Part shown: positions 37,931 to 47,108 of the stretch, one piece after another
How the letters are laid out: the number at the start of each line of letters is the position of its first letter
Numbering within the stretch: the stretch's first letter is position 1
Assembly (NCBI GenBank): GCA_022843805.1
Contig: JALHMY010000020.1
Coordinates: forward strand, 45,077-109,076
From: Fuerstiella sp.
GTDB taxonomy: Bacteria; Planctomycetota; Planctomycetia; Planctomycetales; Planctomycetaceae
Reading direction: 5' to 3'
DNA: 64,000 nt
Notes under the pieces: model-generated
Seen by the model: only the letters and a program-made list of their open reading frames with translations
Told to the model about the DNA's origin: nothing
The model's database searches: none
Program-made: the position numbers and the translations under genes

Positions 37931-39746
37931 GAGCAGTGGTTTCCTGCCGGAGGCTGGAGGACTGTAATCGGTACATTTGAGCGTAGCCGCCATCAATGCT
38001 CATCAGTTCAGCATGAGTTCCCGCTTCAGCCACCGTTCCGTTTTGAAGCAGCAGAATTCGGTCAGCGGTTGCTGCCAGTCGAAGATTGTGCGTCACCATC
38101 AGAGTGGTCGTTCCAGCTGACGCCCGATTCAATGCAGAAATAACACCGCGTTCGCTGTGTTCATCCAGACCCGTTGTGGGTTCATCGAACAGCAGAATCG
38201 AGGGTCGGCGAACCGCTGCTCTGGCGATCGCAAGTCTTTGTCGCTGTCCCTGCGAAAGGTTCACTCCCCGCTCACCCAGCATTGTTTCATATCCCATGGG
38301 GAGTGACTGAATAAAGTGATGAGCATCTGCTACCCGTGCCGCTTCTTCAATTTCCTCCGGGCTGGCGTCCGGGCGGGCAAATCCAATATTGTCCCGAACG
38401 CTGGCAGCAAACAAACTGCTGTCCTGCAACACCACGCTCAGCTGAGCTCTTACAGAAGTCGCTTTCCACTGCTGAAGGTCCTGACCATCAATCAGAATCC
38501 GTCCTCGCTGCGGCTCATAGAAGCGCATCAGCAAACTCAGCAGAGTCGACTTACCAATCCCTGACGAGCCGACGATCGCCAGCGACGTACCTGCAGGAAC
38601 ATCAAAGGAAACGTCGTGTAATACCTGACGGCCATCTTTATACGAGAAAGCGACGTTTTCGAACCTGATATTTCCGAGCAGTCGCGGAGCGTCCGCTGCA
38701 TGACTTTCATCAGAGCATTCGTTACCAGTCTCCAGCAGTTCGCAGATGCGTTCACCTGCAGCCGTCGCTTTTGCAAGACGACCTGTATACTTTGCGAAAT
38801 CCTGCAGCGGCTTGAAGCCTCGTTTCAGGTATGTCAGAAAGACTACCAGCTCGCCTGCTGTCAGGTCTCCTGCCTTCACATAGCGGGCACCCAGCCAAAG
38901 AGCAATGGCCGTTGCCATGGCAATCAATACGTCGACACTGCGTTCGAGGCCGGCAGTGAGGCGACTTGTCCGCACGCCCTCTTTCTGACTCTTCTGGTTA
39001 TGACTTGTAAACTCTGCCTGAAATACATCCTGCAGAGAAAGTGCCTGGACGGTTTGCTGAGCCGACATGGATTCCGCAGTCGTTGCCGCCAAAGCCCCCT
39101 CTCGTTTCCGCTGACGCCGGGATGCGTCATGAATCTTTCGGCTGGATCTCACCGTCACCAGCCAAAACAGGGGAAACACGCCAATAACAAGCAGCCCCAG
39201 CTTCCAGTGGATGATCAGCATGATCGTTGCCATCCCCGAAAGAATCAGAAAGCTGGAAATCAAAGGCAGCAGGGCCGAGATCACAACATCCTTCAGCATA
39301 CTCACATCGCTGATGACACGAACCGTCAGCTCTCCTTTTCGAGCTTCACTGTGAAAAGTCAGGGACAGATGCTGCAGATGACGAAAGAGATCAGACCGAA
39401 GCTGAGTAATCACCCGGTTACCAATCAGTGCGAACCCCACTGTTCGAAAGTATTCCGCCAGAGCTCGGCCGGCAGAGATGACGACCAGGGCAACTGCCGA
39501 AACGATGACGACCGTTTCGGACGTTGCAGTACGGTTCGCTGCATCGGCACTTCCTGAGGTATCCACCAGAACGTCGAGCACATACTTTAGCGGCCATGGC
39601 TCCAGTATCCCCAGCCCCACGGCCAGAATCATGGCGGCAAAAGACGCAGCAATTCCCCGAGCCTCACCCTTCAAAGAGGGTGAAACGTGTCGCAGTATGC
39701 GCCAGGATGAAGGAAGGCCGGATTTGATCATACGGAAATATTGCAT
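37914..39746 (-). CDS. MsbA-type ABC exporter (fused TMD-NBD)
   Basis: 610 residues, normal for a half-transporter. Membrane segments include IAASFAAMILAVGLGILEPW, VIVSAVALVVISAGRALA, LISSFLILSGMATIMLII and LGLLVIGVFPLFWLVTV. Nucleotide-binding part: Walker A GSSGIGKSTLL, signature NLSQGQRQRLAIARA, Walker B ILLFDEPTTGLDEH, H-loop LMVTHN. It probably flips or exports a lipid-linked or glycosylated product. It is embedded between GT4 and the kinase, with short overlaps on both sides (19 nt and 17 nt), so all are one transcript. Confidence 0.92.
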   Translation of the reverse strand: MQYFRMIKSGLPSSWRILRHVSPSLKGEARGIAASFAAMILAVGLGILEPWPLKYVLDVLVDTSGSADAANRTATSETVVIVSAVALVVISAGRALAEYFRTVGFALIGNRVITQLRSDLFRHLQHLSLTFHSEARKGELTVRVISDVSMLKDVVISALLPLISSFLILSGMATIMLIIHWKLGLLVIGVFPLFWLVTVRSSRKIHDASRRQRKREGALAATTAESMSAQQTVQALSLQDVFQAEFTSHNQKSQKEGVRTSRLTAGLERSVDVLIAMATAIALWLGARYVKAGDLTAGELVVFLTYLKRGFKPLQDFAKYTGRLAKATAAGERICELLETGNECSDESHAADAPRLLGNIRFENVAFSYKDGRQVLHDVSFDVPAGTSLAIVGSSGIGKSTLLSLLMRFYEPQRGRILIDGQDLQQWKATSVRAQLSVVLQDSSLFAASVRDNIGFARPDASPEEIEEAARVADAHHFIQSLPMGYETMLGERGVNLSQGQRQRLAIARAAVRRPSILLFDEPTTGLDEHSERGVISALNRASAGTTTLMVTHNLRLAATADRILLLQNGTVAEAGTHAELMSIDGGYAQMYRLQSSSLRQETTAHAVAV

Positions 39747-40945
39747 GTCGTCGTTTTCTGCACCTGAACGTCGGCTGACAGCCCGCGGTTTCCTGAATTG
39801 ACATTACGGCAAACAGAATCAATCGTTCGCTGCAGAACATGGTCCCATGAGTGATTCTGCCGGACCAGGCTGCATCCCGCCTGAGCAATATGTCGGCGCT
39901 CTTCAGGATTGCGCTGCAGCCACAGCAGCGCGTCGGCCAGATCGATCGCATTTCCGGGCTCGCACAACAGACCATTAACCCCATGTCGAATCAGACGCGA
40001 TGGTGCACCAATGTTACTGGCGATAACCGCGCATCCCGCCGCCATGTATTCGAAAACTTTAAGTGGCGAAAAGTAGAATCCTGACAGCTGAGGATAAGGC
40101 GCCACAGCCACATCCACATTTGCCAGCAGTTCGGGAATGTCGGCATGACTCACGGCGCCGGTGAAGATCACACTTCCGGTGCGAAATTCCGAGTCCGCCA
40201 GCACCTGGCGCATCAGTGAATCTTTTTCCGGCCCATCACCAACAATCAGCAGTTCTGACTCCGGCACCTGCGAAACAAAAGATTTAAAGGCTTCAATAAG
40301 CACATCGACCCCGTGCCATGGTTTCAGGGACCCAACAAAACCAACAGTCAGCGGATTATCTCCAGTGCGTTCCTGCGAGTGAAAACGGTCTGTATTCACA
40401 CCGTTCTCGATTACCCGAACTCGCTCCGGCGATACAGACTTTGACCTCAGATACCCGGCCACCTCCTCTGACACAGCCACCAGCACCGAAGCCGCTCCAA
40501 AAACCTGACTGGCGATCTCTTCCGCCAGCTGTCGCTGAGCCAGCTTTCGGTACTTCGCCTGTTCTTCGATCAGAGGCGCGTTGATTTCAAGTACTGAAGG
40601 AATTTCCGTTTCATGACAATAAAGCTGGGCACCACAGCTCCACAGCGAATACCGTTCATAAACCAGGTCAAACGGCCCGTTTTGATGCAACAGAGAACGG
40701 AGCTGCTGATTTCCGGAAGTCACGGGCCGGTTCGGAGCTTCCAAAGTCGGGCGGAAATCGGGTATTGAATGCAGAACCACCGACTGAAGATCCAGTGGCG
40801 GAGGTCCCCCGAAACTGGATGCGAACAGCTCAACCTGCCAGCCTCGGCGAAGCATCGCCCGTATGATTTCCTGAACATGAATCGAGCAGCCCTTACAACC
40901 AAATACCGGCACACCACCATCAGCACAGACAAACGCTGCTCGCAT
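39728..40945 (-). CDS. Glycosyltransferase family 4 (GT-B)
   Basis: 405 residues. The N-domain has GGVPVFGCKGCSIHVQEIIR, the acceptor loop of GT4. The C-domain has VGFVGSLKPWHGVDVLIEAF, and EYMAAGCAVIASNIGAPSRL, the nucleotide-sugar-binding E-x7-E region. It transfers a sugar from a nucleotide donor with retention of configuration, in the cytoplasm. The start codon shares its last base region with the stop of the next upstream GT (1-nt overlap), and it overlaps the exporter start. Confidence 0.9.
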   Translation of the reverse strand: MRAAFVCADGGVPVFGCKGCSIHVQEIIRAMLRRGWQVELFASSFGGPPPLDLQSVVLHSIPDFRPTLEAPNRPVTSGNQQLRSLLHQNGPFDLVYERYSLWSCGAQLYCHETEIPSVLEINAPLIEEQAKYRKLAQRQLAEEIASQVFGAASVLVAVSEEVAGYLRSKSVSPERVRVIENGVNTDRFHSQERTGDNPLTVGFVGSLKPWHGVDVLIEAFKSFVSQVPESELLIVGDGPEKDSLMRQVLADSEFRTGSVIFTGAVSHADIPELLANVDVAVAPYPQLSGFYFSPLKVFEYMAAGCAVIASNIGAPSRLIRHGVNGLLCEPGNAIDLADALLWLQRNPEERRHIAQAGCSLVRQNHSWDHVLQRTIDSVCRNVNSGNRGLSADVQVQKTTTCNISV

Positions 40946-42249
40946 TACATCGCCCCCTCATATTCGGGTTCCAGCACTGTCTCGCAGGCAGCTGCTGCTT
41001 TTGCGCCTTTGCAAAACAGCTCGCGAATTCTGGCCGCGTTTCGGTGCACATCGAACTCAGCTTCAATCAGTTTGCGAGCATTCCCAGCCAGCTCTGCAGA
41101 CCTGGACCTCTCTGCAAGGATTTCACGGATGGCGCCGGCAAGTGCAGCTGCGTCATTCTGAGGAACGATCAGTCCGGTCCGACCATGCAACACAATTTCC
41201 GGTATCCCGGTCACATCAGTTGAAACACATGGTGTTCCCAGGGCCATGGCTTCCAGCAGCACAGTCGGCAATCCATCGCGATCCCCATCGTCGCTGATCA
41301 CGCAGGGAGCAGCGAAAACAGAAGCCTGGCAGAGCGATTCGATAACTTCTCTCTGGGGTCGCGGTCCACGCAGTTCCACCACCGACTGCAAACCCAGCTC
41401 TTCGATCTGAGCACGCAGAGCAGACTCAAGCTGTCCTCCGCCGATCAGCTGACACTGAAATGAGACGCCCTGATCAGCCAGCAGTCTGCAGGCCGACACC
41501 AGTACGTCGAAACCCTTTTTCCGCACGAAACGACCAACCGCCAAAACAACAGGTTTCCGATTTTCGGCCGGGCAGAACCGGTAGGAGTCGAGGTCCAGCC
41601 CATTGTAAACCCGGGTCACCGAAGATGCCGCGCGACCATACGTCTCCTGCAGGTAACGGACATTGAATTCACTGACCGTAACGACAGAGCTGGCTGTCCG
41701 CAGTTTGTGAGTAAGCTGTTCTGCGTCCACATCTTCATGAAAGAGATCTTTTGCATGCCCTGTCATCGACCAGGTAATGCCGGCCAGCCTTGCAGCAATC
41801 GAGGCCACCGTGGCTGCGGACGTGGCAAAATGTGCGTGCAGATGGGAGATCCGTCGGCGATGAACAGCAATCGCCAGTCGAACGGCCTGCCACACTTCGT
41901 CACCTCCCGCCCATTCAGCATCTCCAAGGCGGCTCCAGAAATCGGGTAAAATCAGGGCAGCTTCCTGCAGGGTACTCCAGAATAAAGCGGTTCGAACGCC
42001 TCCCGACTGAATCACATTTCCTCCATCAGGTGAGGTACGATCCAGATAGGTTAATGGTGCCCGCACCAGTGAGATTCGATCCTGGAAGTGAGTATCGGAA
42101 GGCGCTCGCAGTGAAAAAATCTCGATTTCCTGACCAGCGGCTTCGTGTGCCAGAATCTCGTTGACAATAAATGTCTCCGAGAACCGAGGATACCGTTTGA
42201 CAACATAGCCAACACGAAATCCCTCTGTATCCTGTTGTTCAGCAAACAT
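40945..42249 (-). CDS. Glycosyltransferase family 4, colanic-acid type
   Basis: 434 residues from the ATG at 42249 (MFAEQQDTEGFRVGYVVKRY), since the open frame's further 45 residues are Cys-rich and unlike GT4. YPRFSETFIVNEILAHE is a hallmark of the WcaL/AmsK-type GT4 group. The C-domain has VGRFVRKKGFDVLVSA, and LEAMALGTPCVSTDVTGIPE as the E-x7-E region. It is second in the operon; the start lies 11 nt inside the stop of the GT28-like gene. Confidence 0.9.
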   Translation of the reverse strand: MFAEQQDTEGFRVGYVVKRYPRFSETFIVNEILAHEAAGQEIEIFSLRAPSDTHFQDRISLVRAPLTYLDRTSPDGGNVIQSGGVRTALFWSTLQEAALILPDFWSRLGDAEWAGGDEVWQAVRLAIAVHRRRISHLHAHFATSAATVASIAARLAGITWSMTGHAKDLFHEDVDAEQLTHKLRTASSVVTVSEFNVRYLQETYGRAASSVTRVYNGLDLDSYRFCPAENRKPVVLAVGRFVRKKGFDVLVSACRLLADQGVSFQCQLIGGGQLESALRAQIEELGLQSVVELRGPRPQREVIESLCQASVFAAPCVISDDGDRDGLPTVLLEAMALGTPCVSTDVTGIPEIVLHGRTGLIVPQNDAAALAGAIREILAERSRSAELAGNARKLIEAEFDVHRNAARIRELFCKGAKAAAACETVLEPEYEGAM

Positions 42250-43540
42250 AACTGGAGAACTCCTTTTGTGGAGGATGGATTCTGGCTGAGAGAAGCAGAT
42301 CCAGAAGCATTCGCGGCATGCGAGACAGCCCGGACAAATCAAGAGCTGCCCGGGATGCAGATGATCGATTGTCCGCAGCAGCAATCCAGTTCGTGATACT
42401 TCGGGATGTCAGCTGATCCGGATGAATCATGCTGATCAGCCCCAGTTCACTCAGCCGACTGGCACGAATCAGTTGCTCAACTCTGGGACGAACTCGCGGA
42501 ACAATCAGAGCAGGACGGTTAAAGCTCAAAACGGAACAAACAGTGTTGTATCCGCCCATGGCCACCACGCGGTCAGCCGAATGAATCAGAGCATCCGCTT
42601 CCGGCATCGAGTCAACATATCGAATTCGACCATGTCGCTCCGCCAGGCACTGCAGACTTCGACGATCTTCCTCCGGCATGCAGGGACCGGCAAGCACAAC
42701 TCCCGATACCCCTTCTGCAAGTTCAGCCGAACAGAAGGCTGTGGCAAGAGCGGCTCCATCCTGGCCTCCTCCGACAATGCAGGCAACCCGCTGAGTTCCA
42801 GGCTGCCACAATCGTTCGATTGCTCCATCCCGGGGAGTCTTTGCTGCCTCGGTCAATCTCTGACACTGATCCAGGTAACCAGTAAATACCGTTTTAGCAG
42901 CAATTTCCTGAGGAAAAGCGTAGGCATCAACTGTGTTATATACCTGAGCGTCACCGTATACCCAAACCTGCCGATAGCAGTCAGCAACTACCTCGCAAAA
43001 ACCAGATTGTTCCCATTCCCTGCGGACGACCTCAGGTTCATCCAGAATCTCCCGCAGTCCCAGAATACAAATGGTCTGGCGGTGGCTGGAAATATCCTGC
43101 AGCGTTTCGTCGAGCTCATTAGCGACGCCCCGCGGGACCTTGTCAACGATAAACACATCCGGCTGAAAAGCGCGAATCGCCGCGCGAATCGTGTGCCGTC
43201 GAAGCTCTATCAGCTCATCAAATCCAATCTGCAGGTTACGCGAAGAATACTGTCCCTGCTGATCCTTGTGCAAAGCCGGAAGGGACAGGCAGTCTACTCC
43301 CGCATGCTGCGCAAACATACTCGCTTCACTTGCCCCACCGACCAGCAGCACTCGGGCGTTCAGGGACGAACGAGCCAGAGAACTGCCAATCAGCAGGTTT
43401 CTCCGCATATGACCAACACCCATTGTATCGTGAGAATACAGAGCGATTCTTGGACGACGACCGGAAACTGAACTCTGCAGCCGCTCGACATCAATGGCTT
43501 CAATTGCCCTGAGTTCTGCGTTTCTGGCTGTTGCAATCAT
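42239..43540 (-). CDS. GT28-like GT-B glycosyltransferase
   Basis: 433 residues. YSHDTMGVGHMRRNLLIG near residue 35 is the Gly-rich GHxRR acceptor loop of MurG/MGDG-type enzymes, and AMGGYNTVCSVLSFNRPALIV near 330 is the matching donor-binding stretch of the C-domain. GT28-like enzymes work on lipid-linked acceptors at the cytoplasmic side. It is the first gene of the operon GT28-like, GT4, GT4, exporter, kinase. Weak identity to MurG means the substrate is open. Confidence 0.82.
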   Translation of the reverse strand: MIATARNAELRAIEAIDVERLQSSVSGRRPRIALYSHDTMGVGHMRRNLLIGSSLARSSLNARVLLVGGASEASMFAQHAGVDCLSLPALHKDQQGQYSSRNLQIGFDELIELRRHTIRAAIRAFQPDVFIVDKVPRGVANELDETLQDISSHRQTICILGLREILDEPEVVRREWEQSGFCEVVADCYRQVWVYGDAQVYNTVDAYAFPQEIAAKTVFTGYLDQCQRLTEAAKTPRDGAIERLWQPGTQRVACIVGGGQDGAALATAFCSAELAEGVSGVVLAGPCMPEEDRRSLQCLAERHGRIRYVDSMPEADALIHSADRVVAMGGYNTVCSVLSFNRPALIVPRVRPRVEQLIRASRLSELGLISMIHPDQLTSRSITNWIAAADNRSSASRAALDLSGLSRMPRMLLDLLLSARIHPPQKEFSSYVC

Positions 43541-43688
43541 TGGAAAGAATCATCCTTGCAGTCAGAGCTGAAAGTGAAAAAGACAACGCTTCACAACGAA
43601 GGGAACTCAACGGCGTGCGTTCACCACACGCCTGTATCCCACGACGTCCGACATCACTGAATACGGGATTTACTCATCACTGACGCTG

Positions 43689-44252
43689 TCAGCGGATTTC
43701 CTCGATCGCCATAACGACCGCATCCCGCACTTTCGCATCTGAGTCCGCTTTGGCAGCCTCCAGTGCCGGTAACGCCGCCGCGTTATCGATCTTCCGCAGT
43801 GCCTTTGCAGCGTAATACCGGATCTTTGGATTAGCATCCCTGAGTGCCAGAGTCAGCTCCGGCAGAGCCGCAGCCGCCGACTCTTCGAATTCACACAACG
43901 ATTTGGCTGCGTAATAGCGAATCTCCGCATCCGTATCAGACAACGCCTTTGCCAGAGAAGGTACGGCTTCGCTGGCCTGTACCCCCATCTTTGAAAGTGC
44001 CTTCGCCGCCCGATAACGAACTTTGACTTCCGGATCACTGACCAGAACTGCGGACAATGCCTCCACCGCAGGCACAGCCTGAGGCCCCAGTTCTGACAAA
44101 CGCTTTGCTGCATCGTACCGTACTTCACTGTCCTCACTGGCCAATGCAGCAGCCAGACGGTCAACCTCCGTGGATTCACCACTCAAAATCCACCCGCCAA
44201 TCAACAGCACTGGCACACAGGCAGCGACAATCGTTTTCCAGCTGGACTTCAT
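43689..44252 (-). CDS. Small HEAT-repeat protein, membrane-anchored or secreted
   Basis: 187 residues. A signal or anchor segment (VAACVPVLLIGGWILSG) is followed by five HEAT-type repeats of about 31 residues, each with a (D/P)xxVRYxAAKxLxxx core: VRYDAAKRLSELG, VRYRAAKALSKMG, IRYYAAKSLCEF, IRYYAAKALRKI and VRDAVVMAIEEI. The repeat makes a small solenoid used for protein contacts; no catalytic motif is seen. It stands alone downstream of an inverted-repeat element. Partner unknown. Confidence 0.88.
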   Translation of the reverse strand: MKSSWKTIVAACVPVLLIGGWILSGESTEVDRLAAALASEDSEVRYDAAKRLSELGPQAVPAVEALSAVLVSDPEVKVRYRAAKALSKMGVQASEAVPSLAKALSDTDAEIRYYAAKSLCEFEESAAAALPELTLALRDANPKIRYYAAKALRKIDNAAALPALEAAKADSDAKVRDAVVMAIEEIR

Positions 44253-44332
44253 AGTTCAATCTTCCGTACCCGAATGCCACCCTGACCTGATTCCGCGCCA
44301 ATCAGTGAAAGACATAAACCCGTTACTGCTGA

Positions 44333-44435
44333 TCCGCACGGGACAACGCCACTTAGCCAGTCAGCTGTGCTTTATTGTTCGGCGAAAGCACATGATGCAG
44401 ATTCGTTGTTGCTGAGTGGCGCTGTCCCATGCGGA
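44333..44435. repeat. 103-bp inverted-repeat element
   Basis: Terminal arms 44333-44357 and 44411-44435 match in inverted orientation at 22 of 25 bases (outer end TCCGCA, inner GCCACT). An inner hairpin TGTGCTTT/AAAGCACA lies between them. No open frame. It sits 11 bp beyond the stop of the DUF1559 gene and upstream of the HEAT gene, where it may end transcription. Confidence 0.75.
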
Positions 44436-44446
44436 CCATTGCCTGT

Positions 44447-45322
44447 TCAGTACTCGCTGATTGGGTGGCCGTCCTGCACATCACCCAGAAACCCAAAGAC
44501 GGATTCATCAATCGACCAGGAGATATTTCTGACCGAACCATCGGCCAGCAGGCCGTTAAATCCACCCGCATGCGACGAACCAAACAGCCGATCTCCATCG
44601 CCTGTCGGTGCTGAATAGTCCGGGGCGGGTACTCGATCTGTCCGGCGGAGAGTGTCCTCATTCCAGCCGGCCGTGTATCCCTCGTTATCATCATCCTGCG
44701 GACTGCCGAGAAACGCACGATTCATCCGCTTTTCACCAATCAGCAGCGTCTGCGATGTTCCATCCACCAGATCTCGAAACTGACGTGGCTCCACCCTGCG
44801 AACAACGCCCGTTCCCGTAATGCTGCTGGCTGCATAATCACACTGAGCGCTGGAAATCTCCGCGCCAGTCACAGGGGGAGAATAGAAATCGCTGGCAGTA
44901 AAGACCTGCGGAGCACGACGACTGGGACAAAAGAACAACTGGTTCGTCGATCGAATGGCAACTTCCGGACCACTCTGCCAAACCTGAGTTGCTTCAACGA
45001 ACGGCAGAATCTGAAAACCCCATCCGGCCCGCTGATTCCGTCCGGTTTCCGGCGAACCATTTGTATAGGTCGGAGGAGCATCCCACTGCCAGCCACCTGT
45101 TGGAAAGAAAAGGTACTGGTCGTGGTGATTGTGAAAGGCCAGCCCGATTTGCTTCAGATGATTGCGACATTCTGTGCGTCGAGCTGCCTCTCGAGCCATC
45201 TGAACGGCGGGCAGCAGCAACGATATCAAAATGCCAATAATGGCAATCGAAACCAGCAATTCAATTAATGTGAAGCCGTCTCGATGACAGCTGGCGTTAC
45301 GGTGACGGCGTCCGGTTTCCAT
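44447..45322 (-). CDS. DUF1559 pseudopilin-like protein (second copy)
   Basis: 291 residues with the prepilin-type leader GFTLIELLVSIAIIGILISL after a short basic stretch, so processing by prepilin peptidase is expected. The body is a short DUF1559 domain, ending in H-X9-DG (HAGGFNGLLADG). The ATG at 45322 has GGAAG eight bases upstream and is preferred over 45337. Only weakly similar to the DUF1559 protein at 2706-3827, so not a recent duplicate. Confidence 0.93.
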   Translation of the reverse strand: METGRRHRNASCHRDGFTLIELLVSIAIIGILISLLLPAVQMAREAARRTECRNHLKQIGLAFHNHHDQYLFFPTGGWQWDAPPTYTNGSPETGRNQRAGWGFQILPFVEATQVWQSGPEVAIRSTNQLFFCPSRRAPQVFTASDFYSPPVTGAEISSAQCDYAASSITGTGVVRRVEPRQFRDLVDGTSQTLLIGEKRMNRAFLGSPQDDDNEGYTAGWNEDTLRRTDRVPAPDYSAPTGDGDRLFGSSHAGGFNGLLADGSVRNISWSIDESVFGFLGDVQDGHPISEY

Positions 45323-45538
45323 GATTGACTTCCACATCGACAGAATTCAGAGCTACTTGTACGAATGAATTCAGGTGAGGAACTCTCCCGACCATACAAA
45401 GCCAGGAAGGTCGCTCCGATGTGAGAAGTGCATTTCGGCATCCGGATCCGCCACATTCTTTTTTGGAAATTAAGAGATTGTTAAGAATACTCCAAAAGAT
45501 TCATCATACCTGCCGTCTGTTCAGTCGCCGCAGTCTTC
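45323..45538. other. Gap upstream of the second DUF1559 gene
   Basis: Expected to hold the DUF1559 promoter. No gene or convincing promoter motif was found in it; the next 130 bases are the 58-bp repeats. Confidence 0.3.
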
Positions 45539-45667
45539 CCCTGGACTGCGGCAGCCTGCTGCCGCTTTCCAGTCCACAGCCTGCTGTGGACTACTCCCTG
45601 CAACTTAAACCCTGGACTGCGGCAGCCTGCTGCCGCTTTCCAGTCCACAGCCTGCTGTGGACTACTC
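45539..45667. repeat. Two direct 58-bp repeats rich in hairpins
   Basis: 45539-45596 and 45610-45667 are identical by eye, spaced 13 bases. Each unit holds two short palindromes, GCGGCAG-CCTG-CTGCCGC and GTCCACAG-CCTG-CTGTGGAC. Only two copies and no spacer diversity, so not a CRISPR. Confidence 0.9.
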
Positions 45668-45813
45668 GAAGGCTCACAGCAAATCATGTCATTTGCCGAC
45701 CTAATCGAGAACCGATAAGCATCGGGTCGTTCATGATCGAAAGTTGTTTCTCCCATCACGACCCTTTCGAGTACGAGTACAACATTAGCAGCACGGCGCG
45801 AGCCACGCATTGC

Positions 45814-45845
45814 CAAAAAAAGAGGAGGGCTCTCACCCTCCTCTT
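45814..45845 (-). terminator. Rho-independent terminator of the YugP-like gene
   Basis: On the minus strand a 10-bp perfect stem (AAGAGGAGGG) with a 6-nt loop is followed by a run of seven T. It is 49 bases past the stop of the zinc peptidase gene. Confidence 0.9.
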
Positions 45846-45893
45846 CTTTGGACCAAATGAACGTGTGGGCCATCCGGTGAATGGCCGTTCGCA

Positions 45894-46598
45894 CTATTCC
45901 TCGCGCCGACCACCCAGCAGACCCGACTTCATCAGATAGTAAAGGAGTGTCAGCAGACTGGAGATGGCTGCCGCCACATAGGTCAGCGCCGCGGCGTTCA
46001 GAACCCGATCCATCCCAACTCGTTCCTCGGGATAGATTACTCCGGATTCAACGGCGAGACGCTTCGCTCGAGCGGTTGCATCAAATTCCACGGGCAGCGT
46101 CACAAGCTGAAACAGGACAACCGAGCCGAACAAAACCACTCCGGCAAATGCCAGTCCCTTAAAGTTCATCGCTATCCCAAGAAACAGCAGGATGTAACTG
46201 AACTGCGAACCAAAGCCAGCCAGCGGAACAAGGGCCGTTCGAGCCCACAGAGGGGCGTAGGATCGAGCATGCTGGATCGCATGCCCCGCCTCATGACAGG
46301 CAACGCCAATCGCGGCAATCGAACGACTCGAGAAAACATCCTCTGACAACGCCAGTGTCTTGTTCGAGGGGTTGTAGTGATCACTCAGAAATCCCTCGGT
46401 TCGGACGACCTGAACATCGTGAATGCCAGCCCCATCCAGGAGTACCTGAGCGGCCTGCGCTCCCGTGTATCCTTTCTGAGTGCCAACCTGCGAGTATTTG
46501 GCGAACGCAGACTTTACCATCAGACTGGCAGCACCGGACAGCACCAGCCCCGGCAACATCACCATCAAAATGTAGTCCATGTCAAACCAACCCAGCAT
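45894..46598 (-). CDS. YugP-type membrane zinc metallopeptidase
   Basis: 234 residues. HEAGH at 102-106 is the zinc site, and EFDATARAK downstream supplies the third ligand region, matching the Zn_peptidase_2 (YugP) family. Membrane segments: MLPGLVLSGAASLMV, LVPLAGFGSQFSYILLFLG, FAGVVLFGSVVLFQLV and YVAAAISSLLTLLYYLM. It probably cleaves membrane or misfolded proteins, with the site facing the cytoplasm. Single gene with its own terminator. Confidence 0.92.
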   Translation of the reverse strand: MLGWFDMDYILMVMLPGLVLSGAASLMVKSAFAKYSQVGTQKGYTGAQAAQVLLDGAGIHDVQVVRTEGFLSDHYNPSNKTLALSEDVFSSRSIAAIGVACHEAGHAIQHARSYAPLWARTALVPLAGFGSQFSYILLFLGIAMNFKGLAFAGVVLFGSVVLFQLVTLPVEFDATARAKRLAVESGVIYPEERVGMDRVLNAAALTYVAAAISSLLTLLYYLMKSGLLGGRREE

Positions 46599-47108
46599 TT
46601 CCGTTTCTCCTCAAACTCAAATGATCCTGACCAAACTGCGTTCCCACAATTCTGATAACTCGGACAGTCCGAAGCACCAGGGCCAGCCCGAAGCACCAGA
46701 CTGCTTGTTCGGCAGACTGGAGAATCAGGTGTTTAGAGGTATGCAATTTGCATACCTCTGAATCCCAAATTACCGAATTATAGTCTGTTCCAACGAAATA
46801 ATTTCAGAAAACCCCCGAAATACGCCCATCCCCCGACAACTGCTAAGATGCAGGAGACTGATGCGTCAAATTCATAACTGGGCTTCTTTCTACAACCGTA
46901 ACGACGCACCTGGACTCCTGGACCTTTCAAAAAGGCGGTTTTGAATTATTTCATCCCGGTTTCTGAGTCTGGTACCGTTTCCTGATCGCTCGACTTGCGT
47001 GCAACAATGGAGTTTCGTGTAATGGTCAGACTGCAATATTTTCTGGTTGGTATTCCCGGATCGTGTTTTTAAGACTGGCTCTCAGGAGCTCAGCCCCTTC
47101 GTTGTAAA
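46599..47108. other. Divergent gap between YugP-like and TPR-sulfatase genes
   Basis: 510 bases expected to hold two promoters. It contains one perfect palindrome (given separately) and a near-direct duplication of CCGAAGCACCAG around 46670-46700. No gene was found. Confidence 0.4.
46735..46759. promoter_or_regulatory. Perfect 25-base palindrome, possible operator
   Basis: AGAGGTATGCA, loop ATT, TGCATACCTCT: an 11-bp perfect inverted repeat in a divergent intergenic region, without a following T run. An operator or attenuator-like hairpin is possible, but no regulator gene adjoins. Confidence 0.4.

Noticed and set aside
45539..45667. CRISPR array
   Set aside because: Only two long, identical units with a 13-base spacer; no cas gene.
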